Origin: Acrasis kona
Lineage: Eukaryota > Heterolobosea > Eutetramitea > Acrasida > Acrasidae
Assembly: GCA_026419775.2 (NCBI GenBank)
Contig: JAOPGA020001667.1
Location: forward strand, 1-28,678
DNA: 28,678 bases
Direction of reading: 5' to 3'
The translations under genes and the position numbers were made by a program. Positions 1-8,084 of this stretch are shown here, in pieces; position 1 is the stretch's first letter; each line of letters starts with the position of its first letter. Below the pieces are notes generated by a model that saw only the letters and a list, made by a program, of their open reading frames with translations, was not told the DNA's origin and made no database searches.

Positions 1-342
1 GTCGCTGCTTGTCGAGTCGCAGCCATTTTGTAGTAGTTCATTGTCATTTATTAGCTGTGTTAGTGTTTTCATTTTGTTGTTGATCTCGCCCCTTTGGGTT
101 TGTTTATTTTTCGAGCACGACTCGGCATTATATTTGATATTATGCGCGTATAGTTCTTTTTGTTGATTCCGCAATACTTCAAGAACAACAAAGTCATGCC
201 CCTTATGTTTGTTTTCATAAGCAACACATCGCATGCATACAAGCTCTTCGCACTCAATACAATATAAATCCGCTGTGGTATTAGAGTGTAGGGAACAGTC
301 GTTGTGATTGACTCGATTGTCCACCTTTGTATTTTCGCTCAT
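1..342 (-). CDS. B-box zinc-finger protein, 5' part only (runs off the left edge)
   Basis: The reading frame is open from an ATG at 342 to the window edge (114 codons, no stop), and an in-frame TAG lies just upstream, so the start is well supported. Residues 16-49 form a complete B-box type 2 zinc finger: C16-x2-H19-x8-C28-x2-C31-x4-C36-x2-C39-x6-H46-x2-H49. After the finger the chain becomes polar and probably helical (residues about 50-114), as in the coiled coil of TRIM-like proteins. B-boxes mediate protein interaction, commonly in ubiquitin ligases and signalling scaffolds. No RING precedes the B-box, because the protein begins only 15 residues before it. The C-terminal domain that would set the function lies outside the window. 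Family assignment is secure from the metal ligands; the precise role is unknown. Confidence 0.85.
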   Translation of the reverse strand, partial: MSENTKVDNRVNHNDCSLHSNTTADLYCIECEELVCMRCVAYENKHKGHDFVVLEVLRNQQKELYAHNIKYNAESCSKNKQTQRGEINNKMKTLTQLINDNELLQNGCDSTSSD

Positions 343-516
343 GTGTGCTGGTTGCAAACTCTAGTTGACAGCAAGTAAAATTTTGAAACAAGTTAAAAAA
401 GATTAACGAAAACGACAGCATCCGACAAAGAGATGATTGTGCATCGGGTATGATAACTCCTCACAAAATCTCACTGCAAGAACAAGTAAAGTTATTTTAA
501 TTATCTAACAAGATAC

Positions 517-522
517 TTTATT
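517..522 (-). terminator. Poly(A) signal AATAAA overlapping the lipase stop
   Basis: On the minus strand the gene ends CAATAAAG: the TAA stop is the middle of the AATAAA hexamer. The 3' UTR must therefore be only a few tens of bases. The same arrangement recurs in several genes of the window. Confidence 0.7.
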
Positions 523-2797
523 GAATAACTGTTGTTGACGTGTTTGGGTCTTGTTTGATCTGCTCTTGCACCTGTTGCTCTACCTTATAAACCTTTTCTT
601 GATCCACCTTTGTCTTGTTGTACTCTCCCAACAGATTAATCATATGAAGAAACACCTTATCGCAAGCTGTGCGTCCCCACACAAAGTCATTGTGCTTAAA
701 GTTGATAACTTTTTCAAGATGGATCACATTCGGTAGTTTTTTTACAAGAAATTCTTCAATGTCGGTCACATTGGCTAGATAGTCCTTATCACCATAAAAG
801 ATGGCGACCGGCACCTTGACGGTAGTCAGATCATATTCCTCGGGCGTCACGCTACCATACATACAAAGATTCTTCTCTGGACCATAATCAAAAGCTTCAA
901 ACTTACCAGACCTAACCAATTGTGACCAATGGGCCATATTTACAACAGAAGTGGGAGAAGGTTCGTGTGCAGTCAAGATTTTCAAGGCCTCACGATCAAT
1001 ATCACAGTCCATACAAATAGACCAAATATCAAACTTCATTTGAGGTAATAGACGGAAAGCATGCGGAAGGAAGTTTCTAGAGATCAAGGTGGACCCAATT
1101 TCACCGAGACCAAGTGTTTTTAAAATGGTTTCGCTCTTTAAAGCAGCCAGAGTCTTTAACAATTGACTGCTCTGATTGCTCAGACGAGTAACAGGAGCCA
1201 ACGCAACAAATAAATTGATTTTTTTTTGCATAAACGGAAACATGCACATTGCAGCAAATGCTTGAGTGGTGCCTTGACTATGGCCCACATAAGACAATTG
1301 CTTACTTTTAGTATGGTCAAGAACATAGTTAATTTGTGAGACAAAATCATATCTCGCCATTTCCTGCCAACTCCATGCCCAAAAATCTCCGCTGCTCTCG
1401 CTATGCTTAATGTGTTTTCTTGCAAATTGCACTCCTCTGTTATTTCCTAACCAAACGTCGAATCCAGCTGCTGCTAACAAGAATGCAAGTCCTTGTTTGG
1501 TACCTGTCACCACCCAAGTGGCGCCGGAGTTACACACTCCGTGTTGAAGAAACACGACTGGTCTTGTTTCTTTTGAGTTGGCCGGTGGTGGCGTGGTCCC
1601 GTGTGGAATTCTAAACATTTGTAATACGAATCCATCTCCGGTCATTGTTTCGTGTTTTTCGATGGGATAGCCTTGACTTTTAATGTGATCGAAAATGCAC
1701 ATTCTCTCGAGGTCATGTGCTGTGGAATTAATGTTCTTGTCAATCGTGTTGTGAATTGGTGGTGATGGAGGAGATGTTTTTTCTGATGGGGTTGGTTCTG
1801 ATGGGAACCACCATTTCGAGAATAAAGTGTTGAATTTGTATGAATTGTTGGTTTCGTTGTTGGTGATGTTGTTGGTGTTTTTGATCATGTCCATGATGGA
1901 TTGATAGTATGGCTTATCCACTTGTGATTGATCTACTCGTACCCATTCTTCATTTTTAGTTTCTTGTTCCAATTCTTCGTGTTCAATCTTTTCTAATAAA
2001 TGTTCGTCCAGAAGACTTCTAAGGTATAGGTAACAATCCTGCTGGGATTCGTAACGTGCAACTAGGTGTGGGGTTAGTTTTTCAATGTTCTTGCTCGTGA
2101 GTAACTGTTGGGTATAATCAAAGTTTTGGAATTGTTGTGATTTGTTAATGATGAGCTGACATAGTTTCAGGTCACCTAGACTTGCGCTAATGTGGAGTGG
2201 ATTTTGTTTGAATTGTGTGTCTGAAGAGTTTAGAAGCCTCCAAATCTCTGGTCTGTTTTGTTGCAAAAAGTATTCGAATAGATCTGCCCGGCTGTGGTAG
2301 GCACATAAATGGAAAACATTTTGGTTGAAGGAAGCAGCTTGCAACATGTTTGAGCCCCTTGATATTAGTTTTTGTATAACTGTAACGGGAGAGTTTGAAA
2401 TGATTGCTGTATGTAGGGGCGAAAGTCCGTATGCGTCGATGGAGTTGATGGTGCTTGTGGAAATATAGTATTCTTCGTCCAAGATTATATTACATAGTTG
2501 GTTGATGGCGTCGGATTGGCACTGTATTGAAAATAGCTCCATTGCCACATGTACAGGATTTTGAAGTGTTTTGGATGAAATGGTTTGGACCGTATGTTCA
2601 TAGTTGCTCTTTGATGTGTTTTTTATGTATTGAATTAATTCTATATTTTGTGTCATAACTGCCACATGCACTGCGGAACAAACACCAAGTCCAGGATATT
2701 CCAGCGTATTAAATATATCGTTTTCATCTTCTATATTGCTTGTTATTTCTTCTATTGGACGGGCTTGGATGATGGACTGGGATAACGCTTTGTTCAT
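518..2797 (-). CDS. Ankyrin-repeat / acid-lipase (LIPA/LIPF-type alpha/beta hydrolase) fusion protein
   Basis: Intronless, 759 residues. Residues about 40-260 contain degenerate ankyrin repeats (PVHVAMELF, SPLHTAII, VFHLCAYHS, NPLHISASLGD). A charged and then Ser/Thr/Pro-rich linker follows (about 265-360). Residues 363-725 are an AB-hydrolase lipase of the lysosomal/gastric acid lipase family: N-terminal motif GYPIEKHETMTGDGF, oxyanion strand FLQHG (416-420), nucleophile elbow GHSQG with Ser507, acid YGDKDYLA with Asp672, and catalytic His702 in KHNDFVWG. It probably hydrolyses lipid esters. Family members are about 370-400 residues and enter the secretory pathway; here a cytosol-type ankyrin module replaces the signal peptide, so the enzyme is inferred to act on the cytosolic side. 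The C-terminal 35 residues are charged. The triad is intact. The fusion itself is unusual. The start lies 24 nt from the mago stop. Confidence 0.9.
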   Translation of the reverse strand: MNKALSQSIIQARPIEEITSNIEDENDIFNTLEYPGLGVCSAVHVAVMTQNIELIQYIKNTSKSNYEHTVQTISSKTLQNPVHVAMELFSIQCQSDAINQLCNIILDEEYYISTSTINSIDAYGLSPLHTAIISNSPVTVIQKLISRGSNMLQAASFNQNVFHLCAYHSRADLFEYFLQQNRPEIWRLLNSSDTQFKQNPLHISASLGDLKLCQLIINKSQQFQNFDYTQQLLTSKNIEKLTPHLVARYESQQDCYLYLRSLLDEHLLEKIEHEELEQETKNEEWVRVDQSQVDKPYYQSIMDMIKNTNNITNNETNNSYKFNTLFSKWWFPSEPTPSEKTSPPSPPIHNTIDKNINSTAHDLERMCIFDHIKSQGYPIEKHETMTGDGFVLQMFRIPHGTTPPPANSKETRPVVFLQHGVCNSGATWVVTGTKQGLAFLLAAAGFDVWLGNNRGVQFARKHIKHSESSGDFWAWSWQEMARYDFVSQINYVLDHTKSKQLSYVGHSQGTTQAFAAMCMFPFMQKKINLFVALAPVTRLSNQSSQLLKTLAALKSETILKTLGLGEIGSTLISRNFLPHAFRLLPQMKFDIWSICMDCDIDREALKILTAHEPSPTSVVNMAHWSQLVRSGKFEAFDYGPEKNLCMYGSVTPEEYDLTTVKVPVAIFYGDKDYLANVTDIEEFLVKKLPNVIHLEKVINFKHNDFVWGRTACDKVFLHMINLLGEYNKTKVDQEKVYKVEQQVQEQIKQDPNTSTTVIQ

Positions 2798-2820
2798 TTT
2801 ATATTACAATAAATCAAGTT

Positions 2821-2826
2821 TTTATT
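2821..2826 (-). terminator. Poly(A) signal overlapping the mago stop
   Basis: Minus-strand CAATAAAA at the end of mago: stop TAA lies inside AATAAA. The lipase ATG follows after 24 nt, so the cleavage site of the mago mRNA must fall at or inside the next gene. Confidence 0.65.
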
Positions 2827-3356
2827 GATTGCTGAATGGTTTGACCTTGAAGTGAAGACTGATAAGAGAAAATACAAAGCTTTTTAAATCTTGTGTCAAA
2901 TAATAAAAGTTGGTTAGTCCTTCTGGATCTTTTGTTCTGTTGACTTCAAGGAGAGTTCCGATTTTAGAGGTATTGAAGGATACATGATCGTTCCCTAGTA
3001 CAATTTCAAGCTCTTGACACCCAACGCTGTCACTTTCAGGCCAATTGGTATCGTCTTCTCTAAATATATTGAAAAACGGTGCGGGATGTTACTTACTTTA
3101 TAATCTCGCTATCCTCTACTATCTTCTTTAATTCATTTATAACGTTCGAGCTAACATATACTTCTTTGTGTATTGTTCCGTCACGTTTGTATAGCGAATT
3201 ATTTGTGTATTTCAATAAACCACTAGGATTGAATTCAAACTCCAAATATTCGTGTCCGAATTTCCCTTTGTGTCCAACACTTTGTTTGTTAGATTTGAAT
3301 GTTGATTGTCGTTCATACTAGTATCTTAAATAAAATTCGCTTTGGTCTTCTGACAT
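2822..3356 (-). CDS. mago: Mago nashi homolog (exon junction complex core), three exons
   Basis: Not visible as one ORF. Exons are 3319-3356, 3097-3279 and 2822-3059, joined over introns of 39 nt (GTATGA...AAAG) and 37 nt (GTAAGT...TTTAG); the sum is 459 nt, giving 152 residues, close to the usual length of about 146. The protein starts [20 protein letters not shown] and carries the Mago signatures [27 protein letters not shown] and [19 protein letters not shown]. Mago pairs with Y14 (RBM8A) on eIF4AIII to mark spliced mRNAs and acts in NMD and mRNA localisation. A functional exon junction complex fits a genome with many small introns. Divergent from FAM91 over about 200 bp; tandem with the lipase gene. 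Very secure. Confidence 0.95.
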
Positions 3357-3562
3357 TCCCGAATTCGCTGATGATGTGAACGTACTCAACCGAAGCTTTA
3401 CAAAATAAGAGGATACATTTTGATCAAGAAGAGCTTTGAGCACTATAACTATAGTATAATTGAAACCATGCACTTGCTAATAACCACAACCAAAAATGGT
3501 ATGTAGCTAAACTATGAGTTTGCTTGAGAAACTTTCAATTTTACAACGAAAGAAATAGGAGG

Positions 3563-5918
3563 ATGAACTCTTCTGCAGCTGTGAGTAGCATAATAGAAGA
3601 GTATGTCAGCCAAGGAACTCCGTGGGATGAGCTGCCAATGTCAGTAAAGGATACCTTGGGTAAAAGTCAACAAGTATACCAAGACGCAGTCAGGACATTT
3701 AGTATGAGCAGACAACTTTCATACGAGGTTTCCCCCACGAGGTTCATTATGAAAAAGGACGAATATTACACAGAGATGGTTGAATATTTGAAAAACGAAC
3801 TGAGGGTAAGCATTTGAAGCCGTCTAATCGACTGACGAACAGATGTTTCCATATCAATTTGCTGACACAGTAGTCAACAAGCTTAACGTCCTACCGTTTG
3901 TTTATTATACAGATATGATGTTCAACATTATGAAAAACGAAAAATCATACGACACACTGCCGAATTTTACAGCGGCTGACATTAACATTTTGATGGGAAT
4001 AGGTCGCAATCAATACATTGACATCATGAACAAGGCTAGATCTCAAAAATGGACCTGGCGCTTCAACAAGAGCATTGTAAAGACCATGCTACCACAAGAG
4101 CCGTTAGAAATTGAAGTTCAATACTGGTGGATCATTGAAATTGTTCCAATGCCTCAGCAAGAATTTCTGAAAATATACCAAACCATGACTGAGGATGAAG
4201 CACTTGCGGTAAGTATTGTCAAATCGGAAGGAAAAGTTCTTGCCTGCAGGATCCCATATGATTCACTAATCAGCATATACCGAAAGGGTCTAGTACACAT
4301 ACATGTTCCCATCAACGACTCTGACCAAATCATCCTACCTCCCCTTAAGAACTTTATCATGAACAGAACACCAAACGATCACTTTGAAAAGTTACTTTAT
4401 GACATCTTGGTAAGCATAGATGAAAGGACGACCGTTAGTGAGCTGGCCAACATTTTGGACCTTGACGTGGAAAGCATCAAAAATGCAGTAAGCGTCTGCT
4501 GTCGGTTAGGATTTGCAAAGAAAAAGATGCCAAAGCCACATAACCTAAACGATACCAGCGAAGATCAATATCACAACACTTGGCAGGATCGTATCAACAA
4601 GTATCACGACAGTACCACCAACCGCTCACAATCAGTCATTCTCAACTCTCCATCACAAATTGAATCAGCCTTTGACACATCAACAACAAGCACCACGGGC
4701 GGCGCCAAATCAAAAAGAATTGGTTTCATGTTCGACAGTTCATTAGCAGCCTATTTGATGATGGGAAACCTGGGTGAAGGATTAAAGAATCATGCGGTTA
4801 CATTATTTGAGGTTGGAAAGATGAGCGACGAATCCATGGACGACTTTTTGTATGAATTGGATCAGGTCAAGTCCACAGGTGAAGGTGAAGGAGAGGCAAG
4901 AAGATATTATCGACATGCGATTGCACTTCGATACACTTTGAGGTTCCTAAGGAGAAACGAAAGGTTCAGGTTGACCAGCAGTGATGGCGGAGTGGATATG
5001 GTTAGAAGTGAGAGTTTGAACAATTTGGACAATGCCACAAAGATGAGAATTTTAGAAACAAATTATGCTGTAATGATTGCCATGGCGCCTTTGGCTGCTG
5101 GCACTTTGACTCTTCCTAGTTGTATTCCTCGTTTTTATGGTCCTCCAATTCCTCATGTTAGTAGCCCTTGGTTTAAAATGTACTTGTATGATTGTTGTGG
5201 TGCGGGTCCATTTAGCATGTTGCTTGTTAAAGGTCAAAGAATCAGAAAATTACATCCGTTGTTGCGTGAATGCGATCGTGTTATGCTTGCGGGTTGGGAA
5301 CAGGAACCTAACCACGTGAACACTCGTGTCCTTCTTCAAGTCTTGAACGAAAATTTACAAACTAGTCCTAATTTGGTCCAGGTGTGTGATCCGGTCAACA
5401 CAGCAAATCATGCAGAAGACCATGACGACGCCCCTAACAATGTCCAGCAGGATACATTTGATGTTTGCTTCCCCTACGAACGCAATTACACTCCAACAAT
5501 TTCAGTTATAAATGATCCTGACGACCAAGACGAATATGACCACAAGTTCACCGAAGAGCAGTTGGATCAAATCGATACCATTATGACGAGAGTCACGGAG
5601 AGGCTTCACTTGGAGTCATCCTTTGGTTGTGTCAGAATGATGAGAGCAGGAGATGGCAAGATCAAACCCATTGAATTATTCTTTGGAATCCCATTGAGCC
5701 ACAAGTACCTCTCTCAACGTGTCTGTGACGGAATTGTGAAGAATGATTTGTTCAGTGTTGATAATTTAGAAAAGCACACCATGAACATGAGATTAATGTG
5801 TAAAGAGTTTTTATCCTTTGTAGACGCACAGCTTGATAGTAAATTGAGATTTGACGAGGATAATGTATACCCGACAAGAAACATTGTATTCAACGGTGAA
5901 AGCACTCATTTTCTGTAA
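3563..5918 (+). CDS. fam91a1: FAM91 family protein (Golgi vesicle tethering), two exons
   Basis: Exon 1 is 3563-3805, a 37-nt intron (GTAAGC...ACAG) follows, then exon 2 3843-5918, giving 772 residues against about 840 in animals. Recognised by near-identity to FAM91A1 in the N-terminal domain: YPYH/FPYQ-like segment, MNxEKSYDxLPNFTAAD, LMGIGRNQYIDIMN, PPLKNFIMNR, VSIDE.TTVSELANILDLD with a winged-helix-like stretch, then a C-terminal domain from about residue 300 (GFMFDSSLAAYLMMGNLG). In animals FAM91A1 works with WDR11 and TBC1D23 to capture endosome-derived vesicles carrying golgins at the trans-Golgi. The ATG at 3563 was chosen because the upstream frame continues only through non-ATG codons. 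An upstream ATG at 3514 opens a 14-codon ORF that ends just before it. A candidate upstream ORF could tune translation. Confidence 0.92.
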
Positions 5919-5935
5919 ACAAATCTTAAATGTTA

Positions 5936-5941
5936 AATAAA
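5936..5941 (+). terminator. Poly(A) signal of FAM91
   Basis: AATAAA 18 nt after the stop, followed by T-rich sequence. The convergent trypsin gene ends about 90 bp further on. Confidence 0.6.
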
Positions 5942-6024
5942 TTTATTTTATTCTAATACAAAATACCGTCTCTTCTGATTCAGTGAGAGCCGACTCCATA
6001 CATCTTCTGGATGCATTCCTTATT

Positions 6025-6030
6025 TTTATT
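6025..6030 (-). terminator. Poly(A) signal touching the trypsin-like stop
   Basis: Minus-strand TAAATAAAAATAAG: AATAAA begins on the last base of the TAA stop codon. Confidence 0.65.
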
Positions 6031-6905
6031 TACAACACAAACAAAACAACTGATATAATACAAAAAATACCCAGTATCGCAGAGGGACTCCGTGTCACCG
6101 ATGATGAATCGGCCGCTCTTTGTTCACTAACAATAGTTGATGTTATAACATCAGATATCCAATCTCTGTAGGCGGACACTTTTGTATAGACTGCGTATTC
6201 GCTGCTACCGCTACCGCAGTCTGTTGGTCCATAACTTGTGATTCCGATTGCTACATAGGATGATGAACCAGGAATGACAACTGCACCACCACTATCGCCG
6301 ACGCATGTGTCTTTTGGTCTTCCGGCAGTTAAACACAATTGCGTGGCGCTGTTGAAGTATTGATATCTTATTAAGCAATTTTTACCATCAACAACATTCA
6401 AATCAACAACTTGAAGGATGCTGGCAATGTTTCCTTTATCAGAGGTAATGCCCCAACCGGCTACTTGGTATGAACTGCCAACGACGCCTGAGCCTATGGT
6501 GACAGTTCTCACGTTGTTCGAAAATGTTGCCTCCCTGTCCATGGTTATGATGGCAATGTCATTCATGACGGTGGTACGGTTAAACGATGGGTGTACAGTG
6601 TATGATAGTCCAAATGCGCTCGGCTCCGAAGGATTTTGGTCTATCGTTCCGTAATATAAAACTATTTGGCCTATATCTTCGTTTTGCCTTAGGCAATGTG
6701 CTGCCGTTAAAATGTGACGAGAGGATATGAGACTTCCTCCGCAGAGCCAATATTGCGACTTTGATGTGGATGAAAACGTTCTTATTTGTACTTGGTATGG
6801 TATCTGTCCTGGTAATGCGTTATTTCCTCCTACTATCCGAGGCAAGGACTGTAGAGAGTACGAGAGGAGAAAGGTAAACAGTGTTAATAGTACGTGTGAT
6901 TTCAT
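6030..6905 (-). CDS. Secreted or membrane-anchored trypsin-like serine protease (S1A)
   Basis: 291 residues from the chosen ATG. The ORF extends 42 codons further upstream, but that part contains a TATA-like element and would bury the signal peptide, so I reject it. Residues 1-20 are a signal peptide, a very short pro-segment ends in Arg23, and the mature chain starts IVGG. Catalytic triad: His70 (TAAHC), Asp116 (NDIAI), Ser205 (GDSGG). Asp199, six residues before the nucleophile, is the S1 position that gives trypsin specificity for Arg/Lys, so self-activation at Arg23 is plausible. Cysteines 55/71 and 191/201/230 match the chymotrypsin-fold disulfide pattern. After the catalytic domain comes a Ser-rich stretch and a C-terminal hydrophobic tail (about 274-291) with no basic end, which looks like a GPI-anchor signal or a single membrane anchor. 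Probably digestive or cell-surface. Confidence 0.92.
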   Translation of the reverse strand: MKSHVLLTLFTFLLSYSLQSLPRIVGGNNALPGQIPYQVQIRTFSSTSKSQYWLCGGSLISSRHILTAAHCLRQNEDIGQIVLYYGTIDQNPSEPSAFGLSYTVHPSFNRTTVMNDIAIITMDREATFSNNVRTVTIGSGVVGSSYQVAGWGITSDKGNIASILQVVDLNVVDGKNCLIRYQYFNSATQLCLTAGRPKDTCVGDSGGAVVIPGSSSYVAIGITSYGPTDCGSGSSEYAVYTKVSAYRDWISDVITSTIVSEQRAADSSSVTRSPSAILGIFCIISVVLFVL

Positions 6906-6940
6906 TTTTTCATTGAGAGGTTCAAGCAGATCTTCATTCC

Positions 6941-6947
6941 ATATATA
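6941..6947 (-). promoter_or_regulatory. TATA-like element of the protease gene
   Basis: Minus-strand TATATAT 42 nt before the protease ATG, similar to the TATA-to-ATG distance of 47 nt in cathepsin B and the O-methyltransferase. It supports the shorter start. Confidence 0.4.
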
Positions 6948-6991
6948 GAAATACAAATTTATAAATAAACATAATCTAACAATATCTCCCT

Positions 6992-7005
6992 CGTAAGATC
7001 TTACG
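6992..7005. promoter_or_regulatory. 14-bp perfect palindrome CGTAAGATCTTACG upstream of the protease
   Basis: Every base pairs with its mirror. It lies about 45 bp upstream of the TATA-like element, a position expected for a homodimeric transcription-factor site. No factor is identified. Confidence 0.4.
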
Positions 7006-7030
7006 TATTCACGCGCAAGGGAATTAGTCA

Positions 7031-8084
7031 TCTTGGATAATCCTCTATTTATATTTCTGTCGATAGAACTCGACCTGATAGATGGACAAGTCGGTTCCTA
7101 GACAACAGATTTTTGGGAAAACAAATCTTTACTCAACCTGGCTGTTGTCAACATACATTCCAGTCCGTCCTCTGCAAGGTTCCCTAATAATACAGTGCTG
7201 GGTGTACCAGAGACCAGATATTTAAACGACAACTTCCTGTTAGTATTGACGCTATTAAGTACCAGTGTATTTCCTTTATGTTTAATAAACCTCCAAGTCT
7301 CACAACAACAAGTCCTGAACATAACCTAGTCAACCTATATTGAAAATCACAATATGAGAAGGTTCAAATTTTTGGAGGATCATTCACATTTTGTGAAAAG
7401 TTTACTAATACAACCTGAACTCGTTTCTCAACGAAAAAAGATTAAACAGCTACACGTGCATGGATGGACAGTTGAGAGAAGCTGTGATTCAACAAGGGAT
7501 GTGAACTCTTGGAAGTGATTGATGTAACAGACAAAGATTCAACCAACCTTGACTAAAATTCAAAAGATCCTAGCAACCATACAAGTGGAGTCGAATTTTG
7601 TTCAACAATTAGTAAACAGAACCATCTTTGAATGTTAACTAATTCTCATCAAAAATACACGAGGACTTTTATCTAAGCATCTTCAACGATTAATTAATTA
7701 ATCTCAATCCATTATTTCATTTCTGATGCATGTTCCACTGACGACTCCAATAAGGTCTTTGAATAGTACATGCTTGTACACCTTGATTGTCAATCGCATC
7801 ATCTTCTATTTATAATAAAGTCTCTCCTTCCCCATTCAGAATGAAGTCGTTCGGAAGGACAACTTGGTTGAGTTTGGTCCAAACATTACAATAATCCGAA
7901 CTTCAAGATCTTTTTCTTCCTTCGAACTAATTTCCTACACTTGCTTGTGATTAATACCTTTGTGTCGAAATGTGCATTTGCACATCCACCAGACAAACGA
8001 TCAAAAAAACTCAATCATCCAACGGTCAACCCTCGACTCCCAAATCAACGCAATTCCAACGTTTTCACAAACAGAAACCAGAAC
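7031..8084. other. Stretch without a confirmed gene; DDX3 5' region at its right end
   Basis: No clean gene found. On plus, one frame reads from about 7087 to 7815 interrupted by only a few stops (see the separate pseudogene candidate). On minus, a 74-codon ORF (7098-7322) resembles nothing I know and probably is a shadow. From about 7800 to 8084 lies the likely promoter and leader of the DDX3 gene, with TATTTATAATAAAG near 7807 and a pyrimidine-rich tract. The helicase frame stays open upstream to about 7941, but without an ATG, so that extension is taken as leader. Confidence 0.35.
7354..7815 (+). pseudogene. Possible decayed or split leucine-rich gene
   Basis: Starting at an ATG, a frame encodes 55 residues rich in Leu/Ile/Lys with LRR-like spacing (FVKSLLIQPELV, KKIKQLHVHGW). 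A GTGAAC...ACAAAG segment of 36 nt, if an intron, joins it in frame to a further Leu-rich stretch (LTKIQKILATIQ, NFVQQLVNRTIF). The same frame then continues to 7815 with two in-frame TAA codons, and its last stop overlaps an AATAAA as in real genes here. It may be an F-box/LRR-type gene losing its frame, a gene with further introns I cannot place, or chance. Evidence is compositional only. Confidence 0.25.

Noticed and set aside
6906-7031. A 42-codon N-terminal extension of the trypsin-like protease
   Set aside because: It contains the TATA-like element and places the signal peptide internally; the ATG at 6905 gives a normal secretory protease.
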